A DNA stretch of 64,000 nt from Ilyonectria destructans (taxonomy: Eukaryota; Ascomycota; Sordariomycetes; Hypocreales; Nectriaceae). Shown here in pieces: positions 23,529 through 33,565 of this stretch (position 1 is the first letter of the stretch; every line of letters starts with the position of its first letter). The stretch is taken from contig JAHEWK010000014.1 of the NCBI GenBank assembly GCA_020740775.1, positions 806,001 through 870,000 of the forward strand, given 5' to 3'. The position numbers were made by a program, and so were the translations under genes. The notes beneath the pieces were generated by a model, which searched no databases, was not told where the DNA came from, and saw only the letters and a program-made list of their open reading frames with translations.

Positions 23529-25232
23529 ATGCTGACCCAGAGAGCCGCTTCCAGACTCTCGGAACTGCTGAGATCCCCCCACGCTGCTGCGTACACTCAC
23601 ACCACTCGCGCCTTTTCACATCGTGCCTGGACCTCGTCCCGCCCCTCCGCAATTGTATTGTCACTGCCACGCGCAAGACCCATCCCCACATCGTCGATCT
23701 GCCGACCTGCATTCTTCTGTCGTACCATCTCCAATCTAGCTTCCAGCGCCACCAAGATGGGCTCACTTCCTGAATCCCACGCCATTCGCGTCCTTGTCGC
23801 CGGCGGCAGCTATGCCGGCGTGGCCTCCGCAGTCAACCTGCTTGATCTCAGCCAAGGACTCAACCCCCGCCAGAATGAAGAGACCTACGAGTTTCACTCG
23901 GATTTGAAGACCTTTGACATTGAGGTCACCATGGTCGATGAGCGAGATGGGTACTGTAAGTTGTTCCCCGCCATTGATCCCAGCGCTGTCTTCCTCAAGG
24001 ACAATCCCACTAACCATAGTATAACAGACCACTTGATCGGCACTCCGTTGGCACTGGCTGACTCCGAGTATGCCAAGAAGAACTGGGTCAAGTACTCGGA
24101 CTGCGCGGGACTGCAGGTCCCGAATCTCAAGATCCTCCAGGGCTCCGTCACAAGCGTTGACCCTGAAGCCAAGACAGCGGTTGTCACGGACGCCCTGACC
24201 AAGGAGACCTCCACTCACAAGTACGACTACTTTGTTGCCGCATCTGGCCTCCGACGTGTCTGGCCCGTAGTGCCCCAGTCTACGACTCGCAAGCAGTATC
24301 TCCTTGAGGCCGAGAAACAAATCCAAAACCTCAACAACGCCAAGCACGGCGTTGTCATTGTTGGCGGCGGTGCTGTCGGCATTGAGATGGCCGCCGAGCT
24401 CAAGATGGTTAAACCTCACCTCCAGGTAACCCTGGTTCACTCCCGAGACAAGCTTCTCTCTAACGAGAACCTTCCCGATGAGACTCGGGATGTCGCTCTC
24501 AAGGTGCTCAAGGAGGGCGGCGTCGAGGCTCTGATGAGCCACCGCCTGGCATCTACCAAGCAGGTAGAGACTATCGACGGTAGCGTCAAGCATGAGGTCG
24601 AGTTCACCAACGGCCACAAGATCTTCGCTAGTGAGGTCGTCATGGCTGTCTCCAAGAGCACCCGCACCACCAACTACCTACCCGAGTCCTCTATTGACGA
24701 GGAGGGTTACGTCAAGATCAAGACCAAGTAAGTTTACCGAGTTTGAATCTCCGTGTACAGATCACCTCTAACATTTAATTCAGCCTGAACTTCGAGGAAA
24801 TCTCCAACTCCGATTACCACTTCGCCGTCGGTGACCTGATCAAGTGGGCTGGTATCAAGCGATGCGGTGCCGCCATGCACCAGGGTCACCTTGCGGCGGA
24901 GAACATCCACCAGCACATTACCCAACAGCGCACCGGCAAGGCTCCTGAGTTCAGGACTATCAACCCCATCCCTCCCATGATTGGCTTGGCCGTGGGCAAG
25001 CAGGCCGTCGCGCACAACCCTGGCTCTGGCACCACGTACGGCGAGGACGTCGCCGAGGCCTACTTCCGAGGTGATCTTGGCTGGACCAGTAAGTGATGAC
25101 GCTTTCCAAACACTATGTCGAAATTCGATGCTAATTCTACCTGCAGTTTGCTGGAACTGGCTGGGACTCGCTGGGCGATTCGTAAAGGCCGAGTATCCCA
25201 AGAAGGCTGAGGCGCCCAAGTCTGAGTTGTGA
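23529..25232 (+). CDS. AMID/AIF-like FAD-dependent NAD(P)H oxidoreductase, probably mitochondrial
   Basis: Four exons: 23529-23955, 24028-24727, 24784-25088 and 25147-25232, giving 505 residues. Two Rossmann motifs are clear: VLVAGGSYAGVASA (FAD) and VVIVGGGAVGIEMAAE (NAD(P)H), plus the C-terminal FAD motif FAVGDL. The N-terminus before residue 77 is rich in Arg/Ser/Ala with few acidic residues, as in a mitochondrial presequence. An internal Met at 23,757 (MGSLPESHAIRVLVAGGS) would give a cytosolic form, so dual localisation is possible. The first intron (23,956-24,027) is 72 nt, stop-free and in frame, so naive translation adds 24 residues. It has GTAAGT, CTAAC and AACAG, and removing it restores GYYHLIGTPLALADSEYAKK, which fits the family. 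The gene is divergent to the ABC gene and has an ATCTGATAA site upstream. The substrate is unknown. Confidence 0.88.
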
Positions 25233-25904
25233 GAGGATTGAAGTGTTTCATGGAATGGCGTTCAGGATTCGGGAATTAACCGGTACCTTTTGTACCCACG
25301 ACGATGTCAAAACGAGATTCCCATAGATCCGATGTGTTCCGTCGTGTTATAGACTCATGTTACGAATTGAATGGCTTGCAACTTGAAGTTCCAGTGCAAT
25401 TACAGCTCAGGAGCACGATTAATGTTAAATTCCATTGAAGTTTCGCCCCAATTCCCATGATATTTCAGTGGTACTCGAACTTGTATACCAACCCCTAGGA
25501 TATTTCGTATTTGGGGTTGTGGAGAATGCATGTTGCAATAAACATTGACCATGACTGCGATCAAGATGGGTTGGTGCGCCAAGATTGTGAATCCTTCTCT
25601 AATAGGTATCATCAATCATCGGCTAGCAGATCTCCTCCAAGGGTATCCCAAAAAGGAATCAGTTGGCGGTATTACTGCAAAAGGAAATGACCGGGTAAAG
25701 CAACTGACACAAGCGGTGTCGGGGAGAGAGGGCCGGTTCCTATTTACCCTATATTACACCAATTTGCACCTTCTGGAACCTCTTCCGATGTCCGCCACGA
25801 TGCCTTGGGTTGTGTACTAAATACTCATTTTACGGCCTATTTCAGGAATTCAGAGGGTAGGGTATGGGCATTAGAATGTCGGTAATATTATCTTTGACTA
25901 AATA
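25233..25904. other. Intergenic, AT-rich
   Basis: This holds the 3' flank of the oxidoreductase and the 3' flank of the transporter pseudogene. Base composition is AT-richer than the flanking genes. No gene is visible. Confidence 0.6.
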
Positions 25905-27100
25905 CTATGATTTTGTATCAGCAGTTCGAATTCTACTAGCAATCAACATCCACTCCTGGGCATCGGCATAAGCCTGCTGGATAGCAGCACGAGTGTCGGA
26001 ACTTGAGCATAAGACTGACACCGAAGATAGTAAAAGGCTCAGCGAAGCCCAGGCAGATCCAGTTGAAGGTCCTAGTCTTTCGGATCCAAAGGCCAACAAG
26101 AATAGACCACAAGCAAGAGCCCATGGTGTATATGTTGCTCACGTAGCTGATCTCGGTAACACTAAGGTCGTTGACAACCTGCAAAGCTGGTGAAGTAGCC
26201 ATCCTAGTAGTAGAAGCTGACGAACACAGAGCCCGCGAGGATGCAGGCACCCATAATAGTGGGGTTGAGGAACAACTAGTACGGGAGGAACTTGACAAGC
26301 GCAAAGAACTTCTCCCAGATGGCGACCGGGACGATAAGCAAGAAGCTTGAGATGAGAGGTGTCGGCAATGAAGATTCTAAGCGAGTAGTTGAGACTAGTG
26401 TATCTGTAATTGATTTTGTTAGTCTTCTCGAGCATGAATTCGTGGTATTGACACTGGGTGCGATCTGTTCAATATGGCTTAAGCTTATGCACATTCCCGG
26501 CTTGGCGGGGAGGCGCAGCTACCCGCCCATCCCAACCAAACTGGACTGCCAAGTATTGTAAGGCTGAATGAGGCACACAAGAGACGGCTTATCAGATACG
26601 CGTGTAATTGTAGATCCCACGACATGGCTGCAAATAGAACTCACCCAATGGAGCAGACGATCTGCGTCGCAACGTACGTCTCCACGGCGTTGCAGCCCAT
26701 CGTTAGTGAGACGACAGACAGGAGGTAGCCCTACGGGCGACCAAGCACGTCCAGGGTCTTGGCGAGTGTGAGCTTGAAGACACCACAGGTGATGGAGCTG
26801 AAGATCGAGACGGTGGGCGTTAGGGAAGGAGTATGAAAGGCGCCGGTTGTGCCCGACTAGATTGAGTCGATAAAGTAAATGATTTAGATCATTACTTAGG
26901 GGGGGATGAGGGCGGTGCGCGTCCATGCCGTCGTGATGGCCTCGATGTTCCGGACACTAGCCTGCGCGACTTCGGTGATGGTTTCATCGCTGCCGGAACC
27001 GGCGAGTTTTGGTTAACGACGCCACCGAGCTCCTTCTGTGTAGCCTCGCCTCAGTCGCAGAAGGCGTCGTCGCAGGCGCTGTCTTAGCTGCGACGGCCAT
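25905..27100 (-). pseudogene. Broken MFS siderophore-iron transporter (SIT/Mir family)
   Basis: Joined across frames, the minus strand gives family-typical pieces in the right order. N-terminal: NIEAITTAWTRTALI, IIYFIDSI, SGTTGAF, KLTLAKTLDVLGRP, GYLLSVVSLTMGCNAVETYV. C-terminal: VPVAIWEKFFALVKFLPY, LFLNPTIMGACILAGSVFVS, LQVVNDLSVTEISYVSNIY, SCLWSILVGLWIRKTRTFNW, then IQQAYADAQEWM near the end. Intact members have about 14 membrane helices and 550-600 residues; here the middle is missing and at least two frameshifts occur (around 26,190 and 25,995). Nonsense codons lie at 26,896-26,898, 26,884-26,886, 26,857-26,859, 26,731-26,733, 26,276-26,278 and 26,204-26,206. Each could come from a Gln or Trp codon by C-to-T or G-to-A change, as repeat-induced point mutation would cause. 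It once imported ferri-siderophores; it cannot encode a full transporter now. Confidence 0.82.
26589..26597 (-). promoter_or_regulatory. Putative iron-GATA-type site inside the transporter pseudogene
   Basis: Exact ATCTGATAA on the minus strand, in the degenerate middle of the pseudogene. It could be a chance match or debris of a rearranged promoter. Confidence 0.35.
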
Positions 27101-28103
27101 TGTTGTAGAGGTGATGAGATGCAACTGGAGAGCCTAGCAACGGGGATGAGAGGTACCGTCTTGTGGGCTTTTCAAGAAAATGGAAACGAGACGCTTTATC
27201 AAGGAGGAAAGACGAAGGATGAAGTCAATTAAGGGCACGAGTCTCAATAGCTTGTGTTACAGTGGGCTGGCCTTTGGCCTATTAAATCAGGGCAGCAATC
27301 CATCCAACACTAATACTTGTTCATTGGTAAAATGGGGCGATCCTGTGTGTCGTGCCGATTTCCGTCGGTTGGTTGTTATCCTAGATGGTCGGTTGACTAA
27401 AAAGGCGGAAAGGAACTGTTTAGCTAGCTCGATCGGCAGCCAACATCGGGAAACTTGAATGATTCAAATCGGTGACTACCGTACGGGTTTCAGGGTTGGA
27501 TATGAGGACTTTGATTCGATTTAATAAAAAGGCAAGGAGAAGCCATCCACATGGACCATTGATATTTGTCCAGATCTAGGCGGTTGTCACAGAGTCTAAG
27601 AACGAGGGTGATGCCAAATTCCCGGATTGAGTTCGAGTTCCCCGGGAGATTAACCCTTGTGCTTGAGATTGGGACGAATAATCTCCTTCCTGTACGGGAT
27701 ATATTCTAGCCAAAATCACAACCCTCTGGTTGGCCCAGTGTGTGGCATTGAGAATCCTACGATTTATGGCAAGGTGGAATCGGCATCCGCGGTCTAGAAG
27801 TCCAGCGGCGATGAATGTTATCGTAGTTCACGACGCGTAGACCACCACTCTCATGGCATTACTAGAGAAGCCTGCCGGTAGTGACATTGGGGTCAAAGAT
27901 TGGTGCATTAGGTGATGGATGGAAATTCTGGCCAAGAGGTGATGCAAAGTGCGACGTGCTTGATCAGTTGCTCTTTCGAGATGGAGAACGTGGGGCGGGC
28001 ACGGCCCCAGACTAGGACTAGCGCAGGACGGCGCCAATCTCGGTCCAACAGCAGTGGGTCGATCTACAGCCAATGAGAGGCAATGGTGATCAAAGTGAGG
28101 GTT

Positions 28104-28112
28104 TTATCTGAT
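28104..28112 (-). promoter_or_regulatory. Putative iron-GATA (SreA/SRE-type) site
   Basis: TTATCTGAT on the plus strand, i.e. ATCAGATAA on the minus strand, about 1.0 kb from both the sidF start and the pseudogene start. The extended context is CGGATCAGATAA. Confidence 0.55.
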
Positions 28113-28359
28113 CCGACGCCACCTCCAGGAGGCGGTGGGACCCGGCAGAACAAACCCACGGGTCCCGGACTGTGTTTCTGGACCCCAGCAAGTTTCCATA
28201 GCAAGAAATATTGTGGGTGCGTCCTGCATTTCGATTTTCATGAACAGAAGCAGCTCCGAGAACCGGACATGGGCCTTTGCTTTTGTTTGCCAGAGCGTGG
28301 GCGGAGGGAGGGGCGTGCAACTTGACACGTAACGACCGGAGACACCTGTTCCGTTAAGG

Positions 28360-28368
28360 TTATCAGAT
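28360..28368 (-). promoter_or_regulatory. Putative iron-GATA (SreA/SRE-type) site
   Basis: TTATCAGAT on the plus strand, i.e. ATCTGATAA on the minus strand, about 740 bp upstream of sidF. The extended context is CCGGATCTGATAAC. Confidence 0.6.
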
Positions 28369-29104
28369 CCGGCTTTGCACCTCGGTGCAGGTCTGCAGGA
28401 AGCCACTCGGCACCGCGCGGTACCGACCTGGACAAGTGACACGAGTGTGATGCAGCCCGGTTTGGAGAGCTCAAGGGGTGGCTTGAGTGGTCGCTTGTGG
28501 GCTAGCTTTGTCGACTATGCGGACCATCCCACCCCCACGAGATTCTCATCCGGCCATGAATGGTTGCACGCCTGCACCGAATTGGCCTGACCCGCAGCAC
28601 CGGCGGTGTTTCTGCCCCATGGTCTCTTATACCGCAGGAGTACATCACTGGGTATGGGTAGGGTGAGGGAGTGTGGGGGTTGGCGGTAACAGAGGGCGTG
28701 CGATCAGCCAACCCGCCGTTGCCCACTCGCTCCAGTCAGCGCACCCAGCCGGCACCAAGCTTCCTGCTGGGACACCCACCCACGCATCATCATTGACGTA
28801 CGCTGCCGAAGTTGTGCGGCAGGTTGCGAGTTATGCGCCTAGACTCTTGCTGCAGATTCTGCCGGACCTAGGGCAGAGGCCAAGAACCCGGCTAGCAATG
28901 GGGCTGGAAAAGATGCCGTGACGCGACGGTGGGATGCTGATGTCAAGTCCCGGGGTGGAGGATTGCGGAATATTTCGACGGGGCAGCTGAGCATGGCCGG
29001 TAGTTTTCTTGCGAATAGCCTCGTGGGTCGGTGATCAATTGCTTCTTGCTCCCATCATATTCCTAATTCCTGCTTGTGTTAGCCAGACCTTCAATTCCTC
29101 AGCA

Positions 29105-30533
29105 ATGGCGTCAGCGGTGCCCTTCTCTGCCCTCCCGGCCGACGAGGCAGTCATTAAGCTGCCTCACCCGTACCAGACCGAGTACACCATCCAGACGGGC
29201 TCAGCACCCGCGGGCGTCGCCGTCGAGGCCCCCGTTTACCAGCTCGTCCACAAGTCCTCCGCGGCCTCCAAGCCCCTCCCATTTGAGCTCGACAACTCTC
29301 ACCTCGTCTTCACGGACCCCATCGACCTCAAGTCGAGCGAGCTTCCCGCCTCTGGAAACAACAGCCCTTGGGCCCGCGCTCGTCGCTCGCCCTGTGTCTC
29401 CTTCTTCTGGGACGGTGCCGAGGCGCCAGCCCTGGCCCAGGCATGGCTGCTTGTGTATACCATCTTCTCTCTGCGGCCGACCAAGGAGACGTTCCGCCTT
29501 GAGCTCCGAGGCGCCAACGCCGCTGTTCTTGGTCGCCAACTGGTCGATGTCCTGCTCGCCATTGACCACCCGCTCAAGGCCCGCGAGACGCGGGAGCCCT
29601 CTACCAAGACCGACGAAAGCCTCTTGCTTGTGCTGCGCAGCACCTTTTGGCAGGGTGCTGGCTCGCCGTTCGGCCCCCGACCTGTCTGGTGCCCGGCCGA
29701 GTCGCCGTCATCGCTGCCGGCCTCGAACCCTCTGGGATCGTACCCTTTGACCGCCCTCCACAACACCATGACCATTTCCTCGGCCGGTGATCCCGAAGAC
29801 CCCGACCGATACCAGCAGTCATGGCACCCGATCCGACCGGCCAAGCCTGCCCCCGGCGCCGTCATCTATAGCCGATGGATCCCTCATCTGACGGAGACCT
29901 TCTCCATGGTCGCGCTCGACTATAACGACGACGATCACTTGCGCCTATTCCACGAGTGGCAGAACGACCACCGTGTTGCACAGGGCTGGAGCATCGCCGG
30001 AACTAATGAGGAGCACCGCGAGTACCTCCGCAAGATGCACGAGGACCCTCATCAGATTGCCGTTTTGGCCAAGTGGGACGACACCTTCTTTGCCTACTTT
30101 GAGTTTTACTGGGCCAAGGTAAGCATTTTCGTCCAACTCTCTTTTACGAGTGCTAACAACAACATCACAGGAGGACCGCCTGGGTGGCTACTACGAAGCC
30201 GGCGACTTCGATCGTGGCCGCCACTCCTTAGTCGGCGACGTGCGTTTCCGAGGCCCACACCGCGTGTCGGCATGGTGGAGCAGCTTGATGCATTACTTGT
30301 ATCTCGATGACCCTCGCACCATGAACGTCGTTGGAGAGCCCATGGAGACCAACTCGACTGTGGTCATGTACGACTTCATCCACGGCTTCGGGCTGGACAA
30401 GTTTGTTGACCTCCCACACAAGCGCGGTGCCTTCATGCGCTGCTCGCGCGAGCGCTTCTTCCAGCTGTGCCCGCTTGCAGACAACGAGAAGGTCGTTGGT
30501 GGCATGAGACTCGGCTTGGTTCCTAAGCTGTAA
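29105..30533 (+). CDS. sidF: SidF-like N5-hydroxyornithine acyltransferase (siderophore biosynthesis)
   Basis: Two exons, 29105-30118 and 30171-30533 (GTAAGC donor, GCTAAC branch, CACAG acceptor), giving 458 residues. It belongs to the IucB/AlcB/MbtK-like GNAT acyltransferase family. The C-terminal half shows the domain: [108 protein letters not shown]. In fungi SidF transfers anhydromevalonyl from CoA to N5-hydroxyornithine for fusarinine/TAFC/coprogen-type siderophores; the paralogue SidL acetylates instead. The SidI neighbour and a C-terminal PKL (weak PTS1-like tripeptide) favour SidF, but SidL is not excluded. Start chosen at 29,105: the frame extends upstream only through non-ATG codons. 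It is convergent with sidI, stops 425 bp apart. Two ATCWGATAA sites lie upstream. Confidence 0.88.
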
Positions 30534-30958
30534 GTGCGAAAAGATTGGTAGTTATTCGAGGGTTATGAGTGATGGGATTTGTTTATTAAGCCTTGCGTGG
30601 TTGGTTGAAAAGTATAGACTTGTGTTGGTCGAGTCCAAGTCCGCGTGTGTAATCACATGTACATATCTAGATCGTGGGAAAAACAGAAGTGCCGAGGAAA
30701 TTTCCCGGCCGGTAAACGTCTGCCGTGCAATGAACCAACAGCCAACAACCAACGGTGACGCATGCAAGTCATTAAACCAACAGATCGGATCTAGTATAGG
30801 CACCACAGCCATGTGAAAGCCTAAAAGCATCCGTATTCTTATCTCTACCTAAGTACTTTTCCAAGCCCGCTAACTTTCTTCTATCATCATCATTCTAAGG
30901 TACCGTATCAAATGTGCACGTCCGCATCAAAAAGCGCAGATGTAAAACGACAAAACAT
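30534..30958. other. Convergent 3' region sidF / sidI
   Basis: This 425-bp AT-rich gap holds both 3' UTRs. No gene or clear hairpin was found. Confidence 0.6.
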
Positions 30959-32813
30959 CTACAACTTGGAGGTATTCGCTTGCTTCTTCAGAATCTCGTC
31001 GCCCAGCTTGGCCATGTCGATCTTGCGCACCTTGCCACTGCCCGTCAGCGGCACTGTCGCGGGGACGTCGTCCTGGCCCAGCCAAAAGACGTGTGTTGGC
31101 GACTTGTGGCCGCCGAGCTTCTTGCGGACCCAGTCACGCAGTTCTTGGTCGTTGGGCTGGTTCTGGGTCTCAGCCAGCTCGACGAAGGCGCCGACGACTT
31201 CGCCGTAGTGCTGGTTCTTGAGGCCAACGACGATGGCGCGCGATAGCGAGGGGTGGGCCATGAGGCGCTCCTCGATTTCAAGCGGGTAGATGTTCTCTCC
31301 ACCTGAGTCACTGGGTCAGATTGGGTCTAAAGAAAGGGCACGAAAGGGAATCATACCTCGGATGATGATGTCCTTGAAGCGGCCAGTGATGCTACAATAG
31401 CCGTTCTCGTCAAAGACGGCCTCGTCACCGGTGTGCAGCCACAGGACACCAGAGGCATCTCGGATCATGGCTTCGTTTGTCTTCTCCGAGTTGTTCCAGT
31501 ATCCAGCCTGGAGCTGGTAGCCACCCATGCACAGCTCGCCTCGTACGCCGACGGGAACGATGTTACCCTCACGGTCGACAATCTTGGCCTTTGCGTGGGG
31601 CATCAGGGTGCCGACAGTCGTCAACCGCTTATCAATCGCATCGTCGGTAAAGGCATTGAAGCAGGTTGGGGAGGCCTCGGTCAGGCCGTAACTGCTGGTA
31701 AACTCAGTCATTCCGAACTTGTTAACCAAGAGCTCCATAAGGTATCGCGGCACGGGAGCACCGGCAATGATACCAGTGCGGAGGTTGTCGCAGTTGAAAC
31801 CTTCCGGCCACTTTGCTTGGAATAGGGAGTCGAACATAGCGGGGACGCCATGGACTGCGGTGCAGCGCTCGTCGGAGATTGCCTGGAGAGTTGCGGTGAT
31901 GTCAAAGACTTCGGCCGGGTACACGATCTTGCCGCCATGGGTGACTACAGCGAGAAGTCCGAGCACGAGACCGAAGCAGTGGAACAGCGGTGGAGGGCAG
32001 CACAGGATATCCGCCGGGGTCAACCGCATCCGATCTCCAATGAAGCGTGAGTTGTTCACCAGATTGCTGTGGAATGGTCAGTGTCCTATTTATTCTTATG
32101 CTTGTCCCTGATGCTGCCCAGGTTTCCCACTCTACTTACTGGTGAGTGAGCATGGTCGCCTTGGGCAAGCCCGTCGTGCCGCTCGTAAATTGCAAGTTGA
32201 CAACCTGATGAGGAAGGACCTTGCTCATGGCTCGGTATAGCCTCTGATGGCTCTGTCGGCGGCCTGACTTGATGAGTTCGTCATAGGTTTCGTATTTTCC
32301 GGAAGTGTCGTCCCTCAACATGACAACCCTGGGTGCCGTCTTTTTGTTCTCGAGCTCACCGAGCAGCCGCGAGTTGTCGAGTCGACCGATTCGAGGCGTG
32401 GTGAAGAAGACCTTGCAGTCGGTGAACTTGAGGCCGTACATGGCCTCAGTGGGTGTGTAGGTGTTGTTCAGGATGACGAGGATGGCTCCGATCTTGGCCA
32501 CGGCGAAGAAGACGCTCGCGTACTGTTCGCAGTTGCCAGCCATGATGCCGACTCGATCGCCAACGGTAATTCCCATGTCGAGCAGGGCCTGCGACAGCGC
32601 CGAACTCTGCTGGTTTAGGTCATTGTATGTCCACCGGGCACCAGTCCACGGAATGACAAGACACTCCTGGTTGCCATGCTGGAAGGTTTGGAGTTCGAGG
32701 AGCTCGCCCAGGGTCAAGTCGACGAGCGGAGGGTCGACAGGACCAGAAAGCAACGATAGCTTCTGGGTTGGCTGCGTGGGCTCGGGCTGGATGTGCGAAG
32801 GATCGACGGCCAT
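30959..32813 (-). CDS. sidI: SidI-like acyl-CoA ligase (mevalonyl-CoA synthesis for siderophores)
   Basis: Three exons, 32813-32140, 32066-31357 and 31302-30959, giving 575 residues. It is an ANL-family adenylating enzyme. The P-loop is LQFTSGTTGLPKATMLTHH. Further core motifs are SSYGLTEASPTCFNAF, VRGELCMGGYQLQAGYWNN, LHTGDEAVFDENGYCSITGR and RFKDIIIRGGENIYPLEIEE. The A10 catalytic lysine is in GSGKVRKIDM. SidI makes mevalonyl-CoA, which SidH dehydrates and SidF transfers to hydroxyornithine. The last residues are TSKL: a canonical PTS1, so peroxisomal import is expected. No PTS2 nonapeptide is visible at the N-terminus (MAVDPSHIQPEPTQPTQKLS). The start is the ATG at 32,813; the frame extends upstream only by non-ATG codons. 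Two ATCTGATAA sites lie 650-750 bp upstream. SidH and the NRPS SidD are not in this window. Confidence 0.9.
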
Positions 32814-33466
32814 GATGGGCAATGGCGATGGCGACAATGAAACCTCGGAATTGGTCTGACCCTGGAGTTGGAGAACGTCAAGGACTCAAGCACGACTCCG
32901 AGAAGTGCGCTTCTTTCTGGGACGGCCGGTCCATATGCAGCTGATGGTCGCCATCGACGCAGACGGCCATGCCCATAAGCGCGCAGCCCGTGTTAACCCG
33001 TTTTCTCAGCTTTCGCGGCCAGACCCACTGGCACTGCCGTCCGTTGCGCGTGCCTACTACGTAGTATGCTTGCTGGGACGGGCCCCTGGGGGCGTGGGAT
33101 GCCATAAGAGGCGCATCGCAACAGCCGAGGAGGTTTGGGAGGGTAGAAAATCTGCACTGCGCGGGTGCGGCAATTACTTCCAGGGATTCTTCGGTGCGGT
33201 GACCCTGTCTCCATCGCCATTCCGGACTAATTACTATGTACCATTCGCCTGGTCCGTCCTGCGTCTGCAGTTCCTGGGATGTTTTCTGGACCCCCCTCGC
33301 GTTCCCCTCCATTCGTCATGGATCTCATCCCGCCTTGGTCTTCGCCGGCCTCCGAGCACCCCCCTGGTAAGGACGCCGGCCCTGGAGCTTCTGGAGACGG
33401 AGGTTTTTAGCGCTGCTTTCCCTCCTCTAGTGGCGAAAAAAAAGTTATAGGGCATCTAATCTGATG

Positions 33467-33475
33467 ATCTGATAA
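33467..33475 (+). promoter_or_regulatory. Putative iron-GATA (SreA/SRE-type) site
   Basis: Exact ATCTGATAA (context GATGATCTGATAAG), 654 bp upstream of the sidI start. Confidence 0.6.
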
Positions 33476-33556
33476 GATGAGCGGCCCACAACGTGCACGT
33501 TCCATCTCCTGCCTCTAAAGGCACGCCCCGGGCCGACGTCGGCTTGTTGAAAATTT

Positions 33557-33565
33557 TTATCAGAT
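33557..33565 (-). promoter_or_regulatory. Putative iron-GATA (SreA/SRE-type) site
   Basis: TTATCAGAT on the plus strand (ATCTGATAA on minus), 82 bp beyond the 33,467 site and in opposite orientation. The pair is about 650-750 bp upstream of sidI. Confidence 0.6.

Larger units (their letters stand above)
27101..29104. promoter_or_regulatory. Divergent intergenic region siderophore-transporter pseudogene / sidF
   Basis: About 2 kb lie between the former start of the transporter (27,100, minus) and sidF (29,105, plus). It contains two iron-GATA-type sites (28,104 and 28,360). The part next to the pseudogene (27,150-27,800) is AT-richer; the part next to sidF is GC-richer. No coding sequence is recognised. 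Confidence 0.6.

Noticed and set aside
23956..24027. The 24 codons as coding sequence of the AMID-like protein
   Set aside because: Strong splice signals, and removal restores the family sequence; kept only as a possible retained intron.
23763..24617. 284-codon minus-strand frame
   Set aside because: Antisense of the AMID-like gene, whose Rossmann motifs are clear on the plus strand.
29009..29104. N-terminal extension of SidF
   Set aside because: Open frame, but it begins at a non-ATG codon; the first ATG is at 29,105.
32814..32837. N-terminal extension of SidI
   Set aside because: The extension starts at TTG; the first ATG is at 32,813.
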